From contig NZ_CP048113.1 of NCBI RefSeq assembly GCF_010093065.1, positions 4,278,001 to 4,342,000 of the forward strand: 64,000 nucleotides of DNA, in the 5' to 3' direction. This DNA is from Chitinophaga agri (GTDB taxonomy: Bacteria > Bacteroidota > Bacteroidia > Chitinophagales > Chitinophagaceae). Every line of letters starts with the position of its first letter. Within the stretch, counting starts at the first letter, position 1. The notes below the pieces were generated by a model that was not told the origin of the DNA, did no database searches, and was given only the letters and a program-made list of their open reading frames with translations. The translations under genes were made by a program, and so were the position numbers. Below are positions 1 through 9,402 of the stretch, piece by piece.

Positions 1-1
1 C

Positions 2-1492
2 TGCTCCGTGATCAATGACAGCTACAACTCCGACCTCGGCTCACTGACCATTGCCCTGGAATTCCTGCAGCAGCAACAACAGCATCCAACACGTACTGTC
101 ATTCTCAGTGATATATTGCAAAGCGGCAAAAGCGACGCCTCTCTTTATGAGGAAGTAGCCAGCCTTCTGCAGCAGAAGGGTATCAATAAGGTGATCGGTA
201 TCGGGAAAAATATCTCCAGGGAAAAGAAATGCTTTCAGCAGGTGCCTGGCCTGAAGAGCAGCTTTTTCCTGACCACAGAAGAGTTTATCCAGCAGTTTAA
301 CCAGCAGGACTTCCAGCATGAGACCATTCTCCTGAAAGGCGCCCGTATATTCGAATTTGAGCGGATCGGGAAGCTGTTGGAACAGAAGGTACACCAGACC
401 ATTATGGAGATCAACCTGACGGCAGTTACCCATAATGTCAAACATTATCAGTCGCTGCTGAAACCCGGTACGAAACTGATGGCAATGGTCAAAGCTTTCT
501 CTTATGGCAGCGGAAGTTTTGAGATTGCAAATCTATTGCAGTTCCATGGTGTAGATTACTTAGCCGTTGCTTATGCGGATGAAGGAGTCGAGCTGAGAAG
601 AGCCGGTATTACGATGCCTATCATGGTTATGAATCCGGAACCCAGCTCTTTTGATGCCATCCTGCAATGGAACCTGGAACCCGAAATATATTCCCTCTAT
701 CTGTTAAAGCAGTTTGAAGAAGAAGTACAGCTGGCTGGTAAAACGGCCTTCCCTGTACATATTAAACTGGATACAGGTATGCACAGGCTCGGCTTTGAGA
801 AAAAAGATATTCCTGAACTGGCCAGATCACTGAGCGATAATATTTACCTGAAGGTAAATTCTGTGTTCAGCCATCTGGCAGCCAGTGAAGATCCTGAGAT
901 GGATGCCTTTACCCGGCAGCAGGGTCAATCATTCTTCGAAATGAGCCATGAACTGCAGAAAGCCCTTGGATATGCGGTGATAAGACACATTGCCAACAGT
1001 GCAGCTATCGAACGTCATCCTGATCTTCAACTGGATATGGTAAGACTGGGTATTGGCATGTATGGTATAGACAGCGCCGAGAAGATGCAGGAGCAGCTCC
1101 GGCCGGCCAGTTCCCTGAAAACAACCGTGGCACAGGTAAAACACCTGAATACCGGTGATACGGTAGGTTATGGTGCTAAATGGGTAGCCAAAGGCCCGTC
1201 CGTAACGGCGACAGTTCGCATCGGGTATGCGGACGGATATCCACGGAGCCTGAGTAATGGAAAAGGAAAGATGCTGGTACGCGGACAACTGGCCCCGGTG
1301 GCAGGTGTTGTGGCGATGGACATGCTGATGCTGGACGTAACCCATATTCCTGATGTAACAGAAGGAGATGAGGTAATTGTTTTTGGTAATGAGTTATCTG
1401 TACAACAGGTGGCCGCATGGGCAGATACCATTCCTTATGAAATATTAACAGGAATTTCGCAACGGGTAAAACGCGTATATTTCGAGGAATGA
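2..1492 (+). CDS. alr: MurF-Alr fusion, C-terminal part (alanine racemase)
   Basis: This is the 3' part of a MurF-Alr fusion, known in Bacteroidota, that makes the D-Ala and D-Ala-D-Ala used for peptidoglycan in the cytosol. The frame is open to the window edge. The first residues (CSVINDSYNSD) match the MurF 'DDSYN' region, so the true start lies upstream. About 130 residues of MurF C-terminal domain precede a complete fold-type III racemase. The PLP lysine is in MVKAFSYG, a substrate-side segment is HIKLDTGMHRLGF, and the second catalytic base is the Tyr of VGYGAKW. The ending GISQRVKRVYFEE is typical of Alr. The domain calls are firm; a separate racemase product from an internal start is possible but not needed. 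Confidence 0.93.
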   Translation, partial: CSVINDSYNSDLGSLTIALEFLQQQQQHPTRTVILSDILQSGKSDASLYEEVASLLQQKGINKVIGIGKNISREKKCFQQVPGLKSSFFLTTEEFIQQFNQQDFQHETILLKGARIFEFERIGKLLEQKVHQTIMEINLTAVTHNVKHYQSLLKPGTKLMAMVKAFSYGSGSFEIANLLQFHGVDYLAVAYADEGVELRRAGITMPIMVMNPEPSSFDAILQWNLEPEIYSLYLLKQFEEEVQLAGKTAFPVHIKLDTGMHRLGFEKKDIPELARSLSDNIYLKVNSVFSHLAASEDPEMDAFTRQQGQSFFEMSHELQKALGYAVIRHIANSAAIERHPDLQLDMVRLGIGMYGIDSAEKMQEQLRPASSLKTTVAQVKHLNTGDTVGYGAKWVAKGPSVTATVRIGYADGYPRSLSNGKGKMLVRGQLAPVAGVVAMDMLMLDVTHIPDVTEGDEVIVFGNELSVQQVAAWADTIPYEILTGISQRVKRVYFEE

Positions 1493-1545
1493 CCGGAATT
1501 ACCGATTTTGCACATTATTATTATTTTTGATAAAATTTTAAACCT

Positions 1546-2196
1546 TTGAAATATCGTCACGTAATCTGGATTGTTGCATTGGTACTCGTGCTTGACCAGG
1601 CACTGAAATTCTGGATAAAAACCCACATGAACTTTAGCCAGGAATTTATCATATTTCCTAACTGGTTCCGCATTCACTTCACTGAGAATCCCGGCATGGC
1701 CTATGGTCTTGAACTGGGAGGAGAGTGGGGTAAAGTAATACTGACGCTCTTCCGTCTCGCAGCTGTAGTAATAGGTTTCAAGTACATGAAGACACTGGTG
1801 AAACAGCAGCACCACACCGGTTTGCTGATCTGTGGCGCCCTGATACTGGCTGGAGCAGCCGGTAACCTGATCGACAGTATGTTCTATGGACTGATATTCT
1901 CAGAGACCAACTTCTATGATGTGGCGACCTTCCTGCCTAAAAACGGCGGTTATGCCTCTTTCCTTCATGGAAAAGTAGTTGATATGCTCTATTTCCCTGT
2001 TTACCGCGGATACCTGCCATCCTGGGTACCGTTCAAAGGCGGGGAGTATTTTGTATTCTTCAACCCGATATTTAATATCGCAGATGCAGCTATCTCTGTA
2101 GGTGTGATCACGATCCTGTTATTCCAGAAACGGTTTTTCCATAAACACATTGCGAAAGAAGCCACTGAAAAAGAAGCAGTTGCAGCTACCAAATAA
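1546..2196 (+). CDS. lspA: Lipoprotein signal peptidase
   Basis: Type II signal peptidase, an inner-membrane aspartyl protease that cleaves prolipoproteins just before the lipidated cysteine. The product has four predicted membrane segments. Family motifs are visible: DQALKFW near the N-terminus, FTENPGMAYG, the first catalytic aspartate in AGAAGNLIDSM, and the second in FNPIFNIADAAIS. About 216 aa is longer than most LspA, with an insertion (FYDVATFLPKNGGY...) between the catalytic motifs as in other Bacteroidota. The start used is TTG at 1546, because no ATG occurs in frame before the first membrane helix. It lies 53 nt after murF-alr and ends at a strong terminator. Confidence 0.93.
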   Translation: MKYRHVIWIVALVLVLDQALKFWIKTHMNFSQEFIIFPNWFRIHFTENPGMAYGLELGGEWGKVILTLFRLAAVVIGFKYMKTLVKQQHHTGLLICGALILAGAAGNLIDSMFYGLIFSETNFYDVATFLPKNGGYASFLHGKVVDMLYFPVYRGYLPSWVPFKGGEYFVFFNPIFNIADAAISVGVITILLFQKRFFHKHIAKEATEKEAVAATK

Positions 2197-2216
2197 ACTG
2201 TAAATATATTTGTAGA

Positions 2217-2249
2217 AGCGGTCCGTCTCAGGCGGACCGCTTTTTTTTT
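2217..2249 (+). terminator. Rho-independent terminator after lspA
   Basis: A 9-bp perfect stem (AGCGGTCCG / CGGACCGCT) with a 7-nt loop is followed by nine T. It ends the murF-alr/lspA transcript. Confidence 0.93.
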
Positions 2250-2258
2250 GCCTGTTCC

Positions 2259-2310
2259 TTTGAAAAATTGAATTGCCGTATTACATTTGTCTACAATTTC
2301 GATAGACTAA
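2259..2310 (+). promoter_or_regulatory. Promoter with overlapping palindromic operator, TonB receptor
   Basis: TTTG at 2259-2262, a 19-nt spacer and TACATTTG at 2282-2289 match the Bacteroidota housekeeping promoter consensus. Starting on the last G of the -7 box is the palindrome GTCTA-N9-TAGAC (2289-2307), extended to ATAGACTAA on the right. The same palindrome sits in the same register before the TauE/SafE gene at 5520. A site over the start of transcription suggests repression. The transcript would have a leader of about 180 nt before the ATG. Confidence 0.72.
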
Positions 2311-2476
2311 TAGTAATAAAGAACACCAGCGTAGTATTTACCATCAATAAATTACACAATGATCATTTTTATACGATGTTGTTGAGCATCCTGCATTCTT
2401 CCCCAGACCAATATCTAACGGGCACTGTTCCGTCATTCATCTTATAAGACCAATTCACATACAATAAAATATAGTT

Positions 2477-5353
2477 ATGTCCGCAACAAGACGCACTATT
2501 CGTATTACATACCTATGGCTGCTGGTGCTGTTACTGCCTGTCCTGGCCCAGGCACAGCTGAACGGTTCCTATATCATCGGAGGAAAGATCACCGGAGATA
2601 AGGGAGAAGCCCTTCCCGGCGCATCTGTTCATATTAAAGGCACCTCTTTCGGCGCCATCACTGACAGTACCGGACGGTTTGATATCACTGCCAATACCAA
2701 ATTCCCCTTCAAACTTGAAGTGCGCCTGCTGGGATACCAGCCACAGGAATTTGAAGTTAGAAACAGCAACAGCCGCTTGCAGTTCCAGCTGATCACACAG
2801 TCACTGCTGGTTAACGAAGTAGTCGTTTCAGCTTCCCGTCAGCAGGAAAAACTACTCAAATCTCCTGTTGCCATTGAGAAACTGGATGTGAAGGCGTTAA
2901 AGGAAACGCCTGCCGCCTCTTTCTATGATGCCATCGGTAACCTGAAAGGTGTACAGATGACGACCGCTGGTCTGACGTTCAAGGTGTTCAATACCCGTGG
3001 ATTCAACGTACCAAACAACTTCCGCTTCATGCAGCTGATAGATGGTGTGGATAACCAGGCTGCTACACTGGGTGTACCGCTGGGTAATGCCATCGGCCCG
3101 ACCGAACTGGATATTCTCAGCATTGAAGTAACACCTGGCGCTTCATCCGCCCTGTATGGTATGAACGCCCTGAATGGTATGTCAAATCTCATTACTAAGA
3201 ACCCATTCCAATACCAGGGGCTTAGCGTATACCAGAAAGTAGCCCTCAACCACTTTGATGGTGGCAGCAGCTCTCCGAAACCGATCACTGAAAGTTCTTT
3301 CCGGTATGCACTGGCGCTTAACAGCAAGTTCGCATTTAAGCTGAACTTCTCTTATATGGAAGGTACCGACTGGTATGCAGACAGTCACAATGACTTCAAT
3401 CCCGGTACCAAAGCCAATCCGGACTTCCCGCAACTGGTAGGTGCTGACAATACCGCGAATGATGCATGGAACAAATATGCTGACCAGAGCACCTTCCCCA
3501 TCACCGACAAAAACGGGAAATCATACAACGTATCCCGTACCGGTTACTGGGAGAAAGACCTGGTGGGTGACTATAAAGTAAAGAACATCAAGTTTGATGG
3601 TGCGCTCCATTATAAGATTACCCCGAAGATCGAAGCGTCCTACACCTACCGTGTTGGTAAAATGGACGGTTTCTTTCAGCGCGGTAACCGTATTGGTCTG
3701 AAAAACGTCGTAGTGCAAAACCATAAAATAGAGGTAGTAGGAGAGGACTTCACCCTGCGATCCTATATGTCACTGGAAAATACCGGCGACTCGTACAATA
3801 TGAACCCACTGGCCGATAACCTGGAAAAGTCATTCAAAACAGATAAGCAATGGCAGGCTGACTATAAGGCAGCCCTGGACAATGCGCTGGATGCCACCGG
3901 CAGTAATGTAGCCGAAGCCCACAGGGCTGCACGCGCTGCAGCCGACAAAGGCCGCTGGACGCCTGGTACAGCAGCTTTTGATGCCCAGCTGGCTAAGATA
4001 AAAGGTATCAATGACTGGGACATCTACCCTGTATCTAAAGACAGCACTAACAAGAGTGGTGGCGCTGCCTTACTGCAGATGAGTCATTTCTATCATACAG
4101 AAGGTACGTGGAACCTGCGTAAATATATTCACTTCCTGGATGTACTGGTAGGTGCGGATTACCGTACTTACGAGATCATTCCCGATGGTAACAACTTTGT
4201 TGATCTGACGAAGCCATTAGACAAGCGTAATACACCCGGAGGTAAGAACATCTGGTATGGTAAAGCGGGAGGTTTCGTGCAGGGTAGCAAGTTATTTCTG
4301 CACGATCAGTTGAAAGTTACCGCCTCTGTGCGTTTCGACAAGGCAGCGTACTTCGCCGGCAAATTCAATCCCCGCGTAGCGGCCGTATATACTACACCTA
4401 ATCAGCGTCACAACATCCGTGCGTCCTGGCAAAACGGATTCCGCTTCCCTTCACTGTTTGAAGCCTATTCATTCGTAAATAACGGTGGTGTAAGACGGGT
4501 AGGTGGGCTGGCATTCATTGAAGAAGGACTGGGATACTTCAGGAACTCCTACCTGACCTCCAGTGCTACCGCTTTTACAACAGCAGTCAATAAAGCGACT
4601 AACGCAGATCCCACCCTGAGCCGTGCAGAAGCAGAGGTAAGGAATGCCAGCGTGCTGAAAGTAGCTAACCTGGAGGCGATCAGACCAGAACAGATCCAGT
4701 CTATCGAAGTAGGTTATAAGAGCGTACTGTTTGACAATAAGGTCTTCATTGACATAGATGGTTATTACAATACTTACAAACACTTCATTGGTCAGGTAGA
4801 AGTAGCGGTACCAAAAACGGGTGATGTGAATAATCCTACACAGGAAGTGCTGAACCAGATGTATGATAAACAGTTCCAGAACCGCTACAGAGTATGGACC
4901 AACAGTAAATCCACGGTGCAGAACTACGGATTTGCAGTCGGTGTAACTTACAACTTCCTGAAAAGCTTCACCATCAGTGGTAACGCCAACTATAATACCC
5001 TGGCACAGGACAAGACCAAAGATGATGCACTCATCCCTGGTTTCAATACACCTAAATGGTTTACCAATGTAAGTTTTGGTAACAGGCAGGTATTACCTCA
5101 CCTGGGTTTCAACGTGGTATGGCACTGGCAGGAGAAATTCTACTGGCAGAACCTGTTTGGTAACGGAGACGTACCAGCGTACAGCACAGTAGATGCGCAG
5201 GTGACGTACGGATTACCTAAGATCCATACTTCTATTAAACTGGGCGGCTCCAATATTTTTAATACGGCATACTTCCAGTATGTTGGCGGACCGACGATCA
5301 AAGGCTTGTATTATATCGCGTTCACATACGACCTGCCTTTCAAGAAAAAGTAA
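2477..5353 (+). CDS. TonB-dependent receptor
   Basis: Outer-membrane active transporter energised by TonB; the substrate is unknown. Order of parts: signal peptide (residues 1-27, ending AQAQ), a CarboxypepD-regulatory-like domain (about 33-115, GGKITGDKGEALPGASV...), a plug domain (about 125-255; NTRGFNVPNNFRF, LIDGVDNQ, GASSALYGMNALNG), then a 22-strand-type barrel to the terminal strand GLYYIAFTYDLPFKKK. At 958 aa it is a normal full-length receptor. No SusD partner follows, so it is not a classical glycan-uptake pair. It shares a putative operator with the downstream permease gene, which suggests related cargo, perhaps sulfur-linked, but that is inference. Confidence 0.93.
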   Translation: MSATRRTIRITYLWLLVLLLPVLAQAQLNGSYIIGGKITGDKGEALPGASVHIKGTSFGAITDSTGRFDITANTKFPFKLEVRLLGYQPQEFEVRNSNSRLQFQLITQSLLVNEVVVSASRQQEKLLKSPVAIEKLDVKALKETPAASFYDAIGNLKGVQMTTAGLTFKVFNTRGFNVPNNFRFMQLIDGVDNQAATLGVPLGNAIGPTELDILSIEVTPGASSALYGMNALNGMSNLITKNPFQYQGLSVYQKVALNHFDGGSSSPKPITESSFRYALALNSKFAFKLNFSYMEGTDWYADSHNDFNPGTKANPDFPQLVGADNTANDAWNKYADQSTFPITDKNGKSYNVSRTGYWEKDLVGDYKVKNIKFDGALHYKITPKIEASYTYRVGKMDGFFQRGNRIGLKNVVVQNHKIEVVGEDFTLRSYMSLENTGDSYNMNPLADNLEKSFKTDKQWQADYKAALDNALDATGSNVAEAHRAARAAADKGRWTPGTAAFDAQLAKIKGINDWDIYPVSKDSTNKSGGAALLQMSHFYHTEGTWNLRKYIHFLDVLVGADYRTYEIIPDGNNFVDLTKPLDKRNTPGGKNIWYGKAGGFVQGSKLFLHDQLKVTASVRFDKAAYFAGKFNPRVAAVYTTPNQRHNIRASWQNGFRFPSLFEAYSFVNNGGVRRVGGLAFIEEGLGYFRNSYLTSSATAFTTAVNKATNADPTLSRAEAEVRNASVLKVANLEAIRPEQIQSIEVGYKSVLFDNKVFIDIDGYYNTYKHFIGQVEVAVPKTGDVNNPTQEVLNQMYDKQFQNRYRVWTNSKSTVQNYGFAVGVTYNFLKSFTISGNANYNTLAQDKTKDDALIPGFNTPKWFTNVSFGNRQVLPHLGFNVVWHWQEKFYWQNLFGNGDVPAYSTVDAQVTYGLPKIHTSIKLGGSNIFNTAYFQYVGGPTIKGLYYIAFTYDLPFKKK

Positions 5354-5373
5354 TTATTACAGATAGTAAATGC

Positions 5374-5414
5374 GACCCGCCGGCACCAATGATTGTCCGG
5401 CGGGTCTCTTTTTT
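5374..5414 (+). terminator. Terminator after TonB receptor
   Basis: A 10-bp GC-rich stem (GACCCGCCGG / CCGGCGGGTC) with a 13-nt loop runs into a T-rich tract. Confidence 0.9.
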
Positions 5415-5488
5415 GCCCCAACAGCACATTTTATAGCCCGTTTCTGCCCGCATCCTGGTATTTTTTCATCACTTTTTAATCTGGTTCA

Positions 5489-5541
5489 TTTGGATATCCG
5501 ATGATTTACACCTACCTTAGTCTATCATATATATAGACTAA
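5489..5541 (+). promoter_or_regulatory. Promoter with overlapping palindromic operator, TauE/SafE gene
   Basis: TTTG (5489-5492), a 20-nt spacer and TACCTTAG (5513-5520) form a near-consensus promoter. The palindrome TTAGTCTAT-N7-ATAGACTAA (5517-5541) contains the same GTCTA-N9-TAGAC core as the site at 2289-2307 and again begins on the last G of the -7 box. It ends about 17 nt before the ATG. Confidence 0.7.
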
Positions 5542-5558
5542 TCTAACTGGAGTAATAC

Positions 5559-6566
5559 ATGTCGCACAACGAGGAGATCGACCAACTTGAAAAAAAGTAC
5601 GCTACGGTGGAACGTCAGGAATTACTTATTGACCTTGTCAACGAGGAAAACCGTCACAAGCCATTTTTATGGCTGCTGATAGCACTTATCAGCGTTGCAG
5701 TACTAGCTGGAATAGGTGTTCTGACCTATTATGGTACCTCGTCTGCTACTCATACCAGGGTATATGAATTCACACAATCGCTGTTCACCAGGGAGTTGCT
5801 GTTTTATGTATTGGTAGGACTAGCTGCGCAAACAGTAGATGGGGCGTTGGGCATGGCATATGGTGCGACTTCTTCCTCCCTGCTGCTTGGCCTGGGTGTA
5901 CCGCCTTCTGTTGCCAGTGCAAGTGTACACGTAGCAGAGGTATTTACTACAGGCGCTTCAGGTATTTCACATTTTCGTTTTGGGAACGTCAATAAGAAAC
6001 TCTTTCTCTATCTGCTGGTGCCGGGTATCATAGGGTCCATTGCAGGCTCATTCCTGATATCGAAGATGAATGCGATCTCTGAAGCGATACCCTTTCTTTC
6101 CTATTTCACAGAAGAAAATGTGAAGCCGTTCATCAGCGCCTATCTGCTGGTGCTGGGCGTTATTGTATTACGTAAAGCCTTTCTGCCTAAGAAGGCAAAA
6201 AGCAAAACCAAACGGCTCGGATCACTGGCTTTCTTCGGGGGATTTATGGATTCGTTTGGTGGCGGAGGCTGGGGCCCGATTGTCACTTCGACGCTGCTTA
6301 GCAAGGGGCGTTCTGCTCACTATACGATTGGTTCAGTAAATGCTGCCGAGTTTTTTATCTCGCTCTCCAGTGCGGGTACATTCCTCATCTTCGGGGCAAT
6401 TGCAGGTTGGCCGGTTATCATCGGACTGATCATTGGAGGGGTCATTGCTTCTCCGTTTGCAGCGTTGCTGGTGCGGAAGTTCAAACGCAAGCCGCTGATG
6501 ATCATGGTAGGGTCACTCATCATCCTGTTAAGTCTCCGCACGATCATTATTACACTCTTGCACTAA
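5559..6566 (+). CDS. TauE/SafE-family membrane permease
   Basis: Integral membrane protein of the TauE/SafE (DUF81) family, which exports or imports small anions, often sulfite, sulfoacetate or other sulfur compounds. A 40-residue acidic cytosolic N-terminus is followed by about eight to nine membrane segments. The two family repeats are visible as VGLAAQTVDGALGMAYG (first half) and GFMDSFGGGGWGPIVTS (second half). At 335 aa it is slightly longer than usual because of the N-terminal extension. ATG 5559 follows the promoter and operator closely. Substrate cannot be read from sequence; the shared operator links it to the TonB receptor upstream. Confidence 0.9.
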   Translation: MSHNEEIDQLEKKYATVERQELLIDLVNEENRHKPFLWLLIALISVAVLAGIGVLTYYGTSSATHTRVYEFTQSLFTRELLFYVLVGLAAQTVDGALGMAYGATSSSLLLGLGVPPSVASASVHVAEVFTTGASGISHFRFGNVNKKLFLYLLVPGIIGSIAGSFLISKMNAISEAIPFLSYFTEENVKPFISAYLLVLGVIVLRKAFLPKKAKSKTKRLGSLAFFGGFMDSFGGGGWGPIVTSTLLSKGRSAHYTIGSVNAAEFFISLSSAGTFLIFGAIAGWPVIIGLIIGGVIASPFAALLVRKFKRKPLMIMVGSLIILLSLRTIIITLLH

Positions 6567-6595
6567 CATATACATACCGGTTAGCCGGTTAAAGC

Positions 6596-6627
6596 AAAGG
6601 GGTATCTATTTTCATAGATACCCCTTT
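6596..6627. terminator. Bidirectional terminator between convergent genes
   Basis: A 14-bp perfect stem (AAAGGGGTATCTAT / ATAGATACCCCTTT) with a 4-nt loop lies between the convergent permease and fumC genes, with T-rich flanks on both strands. Confidence 0.9.
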
Positions 6628-6653
6628 AATTTTTATAGTGTCTTTATGCGATC

Positions 6654-8054
6654 TTATTTGATCTCACCCACCATGTCGATTGGGTTTACCCAGGCATCAA
6701 ATTCTTCTGGTTTTACATAGCCCAGTTTCACTGCCATTTCTTTCAGGGTAGTACCTTCTTTGTGAGCAGTCTGTGCGATCTCTGCTGCTTTGTAGTAACC
6801 GATCTTGGTATTCAGCGCAGTTACCAGCATGAGTGAGTTGTCTACGTGTTTCTTGATATTTGCTTCGATCGGCTCGAGACCTGTCGCACATTTATCATTG
6901 AAGCTTACGCAACCATCACCGATCAGGCGGGCAGAATGCAGGAAGTTATAGATCATTACCGGCTTGAATACGTTCAATTCAAAGTGACCGGTAGCCCCAC
7001 CGATGTTGATAGCCACATCATTACCCAGTACCTGTGCCGCGATCATTGTCAGGGCTTCGCACTGTGTTGGGTTTACTTTACCTGGCATGATGGAAGAACC
7101 TGGCTCATTGTCAGGGATGTGCAGTTCGCCGATACCTGAACGCGGGCCGGAGCTGAGCATACGGATATCGTTAGCAATCTTCATCAGGCTTACCGCTACT
7201 GTTTTCAGTGCACCGTGTGCTTCTACGATCGCATCGTGAGCGGCCAGTGCTTCAAACTTGTTCTCTGCTGTGATGAAAGGCAGGCCAGTCAGGTTAGCGA
7301 TGTGTTTTGCTACGTTTTCAGCGTAACCTTTAGGCGTGTTGATACCAGTACCTACGGCTGTACCACCCAGGGCCAGTTCGCTCAGGTGCTCCAGTGTATT
7401 TTTGATAGCTTTCAGACCGTGGTTCAGCTGGGAAACATATCCGCTGATTTCCTGTCCGAGTGTGAGCGGCGTTGCATCCATGAAGTGGGTACGGCCGATC
7501 TTCACAATATTTTTGAATGCCTCTGCTTTTGCAGCCAGGGTATCCCTTAGTTTCTCGATACCGGGAATAGTGGTTTCGATCAGCATTTTGTATGCAGCGA
7601 TGTGCATAGCAGTAGGGAAGGTATCATTAGATGACTGTGATTTGTTCACATCATCATTAGGGTGTATCACTTTGTCTTTGTCAGTCAGTTTACCACCGCT
7701 GATCACGTGTGCGCGGTAAGCAACCACCTCATTCACGTTCATATTGGACTGGGTACCGGAACCAGTCTGCCATACTACCAGTGGGAACTGATCATCCAGT
7801 TTACCGGCCAGTATTTCCTCACAAGCCTGTGCTATTAAATTTGCTTTCTCCTGAGACAGGACACCCGCATCCAGGTTGGTCAGGGCCGCCGCTTTTTTCA
7901 GGTAAGCGAATGCCTGGATAATTTCCTTCGGCATTTTATTGATATCCTGAGCAATCCTGAAATTGTCGATAGAACGTTGAGTTTGAGCACCATAGTAAGC
8001 ATCTACAGGTACTTTCACTTCGCCCATCGTGTCTTTCTCTATTCTATATTCCAT
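6654..8054 (-). CDS. fumC: Class II fumarate hydratase
   Basis: Interconverts fumarate and L-malate in the TCA cycle as a cytosolic homotetramer without an iron-sulfur cluster. The ATG at 8054 gives [16 protein letters not shown], the usual FumC N-terminus; the longer frame upstream is not family-like. Signatures: [16 protein letters not shown], the [21 protein letters not shown] substrate region, [16 protein letters not shown] with the catalytic His, and the superfamily loop [13 protein letters not shown]. About 466 aa is the family length. It lies 64 nt downstream of the crotonase gene on the same strand, and a possible -7 box (TACGTTTG on the minus strand, 8075-8082) precedes it. Confidence 0.96.
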   Translation of the reverse strand: MEYRIEKDTMGEVKVPVDAYYGAQTQRSIDNFRIAQDINKMPKEIIQAFAYLKKAAALTNLDAGVLSQEKANLIAQACEEILAGKLDDQFPLVVWQTGSGTQSNMNVNEVVAYRAHVISGGKLTDKDKVIHPNDDVNKSQSSNDTFPTAMHIAAYKMLIETTIPGIEKLRDTLAAKAEAFKNIVKIGRTHFMDATPLTLGQEISGYVSQLNHGLKAIKNTLEHLSELALGGTAVGTGINTPKGYAENVAKHIANLTGLPFITAENKFEALAAHDAIVEAHGALKTVAVSLMKIANDIRMLSSGPRSGIGELHIPDNEPGSSIMPGKVNPTQCEALTMIAAQVLGNDVAINIGGATGHFELNVFKPVMIYNFLHSARLIGDGCVSFNDKCATGLEPIEANIKKHVDNSLMLVTALNTKIGYYKAAEIAQTAHKEGTTLKEMAVKLGYVKPEEFDAWVNPIDMVGEIK

Positions 8055-8087
8055 ATGCTTGATTTTTTGCTTCACAAACGTAGAGAA

Positions 8088-8124
8088 TAATTGGGAATTA
8101 GGAATTACGAATTGGGAATTATTC
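8088..8124. repeat. Short degenerate GGAATTA/GAATTG tandem repeat
   Basis: Four near-copies of a GAATT-containing unit (AATTGGGAATTA GGAATTA CGAATT GGGAATTA) fill the gap between fumC and the crotonase gene. It looks like a small simple-sequence expansion; no function is evident. Confidence 0.45.
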
Positions 8125-8895
8125 GCCAATAAACTTTGCCGGTCTTTTCTGTATGAATGCCTGGGCTCCTTCCTGCAGGTCTTTCGTTGCAAAGCAGGCG
8201 GCGAACTCATTCAGTTCCAATTCAAAACCATCCATATTATGATCAAGGGCAGCATTAGCGCATTTGATGACACGTGCAATAGCCAGGGGGGCTTTCGTAT
8301 GTATCTTCTTCAATAATTCAGTTGCTTTGGGCAGCAATTCTCCCGGGGCTACCACATAATTGACCAGTCCCCACTGCAGGGCGTCATCAGCACTGATCAT
8401 ATCACCAGTCATCATCAGTTCCATCGCCTTTCCTTTACCGATCAGGGTGGTCAGGCGTTGGGTACCGCCATAACCGGGAATAAGGCCGAGGTTCACTTCC
8501 GGCTGACCAAACTTCGCATTGGTAGCCGCTATCCTGAAATGGCAGGCCATTGCCAGTTCACATCCACCTCCCAGTGCAAAGCCGTTCACTGCCGCGATAA
8601 CAGGCTTGGGACAGTCTTCAATATGCTTAAACACTACATGTCCTTTCTTGGCCAGGTCGGCGCCCTGTTCTGCAGATAATGTGAGGAATTCAGAGATGTC
8701 AGCACCTGCTACAAAAGCCTTTTCTCCTGTACCAGTGATCACTGCGCTCCTGATCTGCGGATTGGAATATACTTCATCTATAGCCAGGGCCAGTTCAGCC
8801 ATCACTTCCTGGTTAAGGGCATTCAGTTTATCGGGGCGATTAATGTAGATAAAGAAAATGTTGTCCGTTAGTTCCGTTTTGATGGTATGATACAT
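8119..8895 (-). CDS. Enoyl-CoA hydratase / crotonase-family protein
   Basis: Crotonase-fold enzyme, most likely hydrating trans-2-enoyl-CoA in beta-oxidation or butyrate-type metabolism in the cytosol. The CoA/oxyanion-hole segments are AGADISEF and [20 protein letters not shown]. Both catalytic glutamates expected of a true hydratase are present, the first in the GGGCELA region and the second in [17 protein letters not shown]. At 258 aa it has standard length, ending [14 protein letters not shown]. Exact acyl specificity cannot be read. It is the first gene of a short same-strand run with fumC. Confidence 0.92.
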   Translation of the reverse strand: MYHTIKTELTDNIFFIYINRPDKLNALNQEVMAELALAIDEVYSNPQIRSAVITGTGEKAFVAGADISEFLTLSAEQGADLAKKGHVVFKHIEDCPKPVIAAVNGFALGGGCELAMACHFRIAATNAKFGQPEVNLGLIPGYGGTQRLTTLIGKGKAMELMMTGDMISADDALQWGLVNYVVAPGELLPKATELLKKIHTKAPLAIARVIKCANAALDHNMDGFELELNEFAACFATKDLQEGAQAFIQKRPAKFIGE

Positions 8896-9136
8896 GAGAT
8901 CCGGGTTTTGTTGGATGGCTAATTTAAGGTTTTAAATAGTGCGGCGGTGCATTGAATATCAATACACGTGATCAGCAGAGATAGGCATTTTCCAGGGAAT
9001 ACTTATGATAGTATTTTAGCAAGTTGGGGACTAGAGAAAATACTGGACATCAATAGCCAGATCTACCCCTTCAGGTAGCTATTTAAGTCACTTTTATAGT
9101 CTTGGAAAGAGGTTTTAGCAGAATTATCTGTATAGT

Positions 9137-9180
9137 GCTTGTTCGTAGCTTGTTCGTAGCTAGTTCGTCGCTTGTTCTAC
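9137..9180. repeat. 11-bp tandem repeat, four copies
   Basis: Units are GCTTGTTCGTA, GCTTGTTCGTA, GCTAGTTCGTC and GCTTGTTCTAC. Two are identical and two are diverged, with no interruption between units. Confidence 0.85.
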
Positions 9181-9265
9181 CACTGTATACCGGGGCACTT
9201 TGAAAGAGAAAAAGGATTATTACGGGATGTTAAAATAATACAGTAGCACAGCATTACAATAAAAA

Positions 9266-9313
9266 AGGAATGACGGATCATTGACCACACATCCGGTGTC
9301 ATCCGTCATTCCT
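9266..9313. terminator. Strong bidirectional hairpin terminator
   Basis: A 13-bp outer stem (AGGAATGACGGAT / ATCCGTCATTCCT) encloses a second inner stem (GACAC/GTGTC type). An A6 run on the left gives a U-tract for leftward transcripts. It probably ends the minus-strand barrel gene at 9403. Confidence 0.8.
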
Positions 9314-9402
9314 GATTTACGCTTTCACAGATAGAAAATAAATAATATAATGACACAACTTATCGTGTGTAATTAATCATTTATAAGCTGACATCTGACT
9401 TA

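Larger units (their letters stand above)
8896..9402. other. Intergenic region, no gene
   Basis: About 500 nt with no supportable coding frame. It holds a four-copy 11-bp tandem repeat (9137-9180) and a strong bidirectional hairpin (9266-9313), both listed separately. Confidence 0.7.

Noticed and set aside
6654..8210. FumC with a 52-residue N-terminal extension
   Set aside because: The extra residues are translated from the AT repeat and the end of the crotonase region and do not fit the family; ATG 8054 does.
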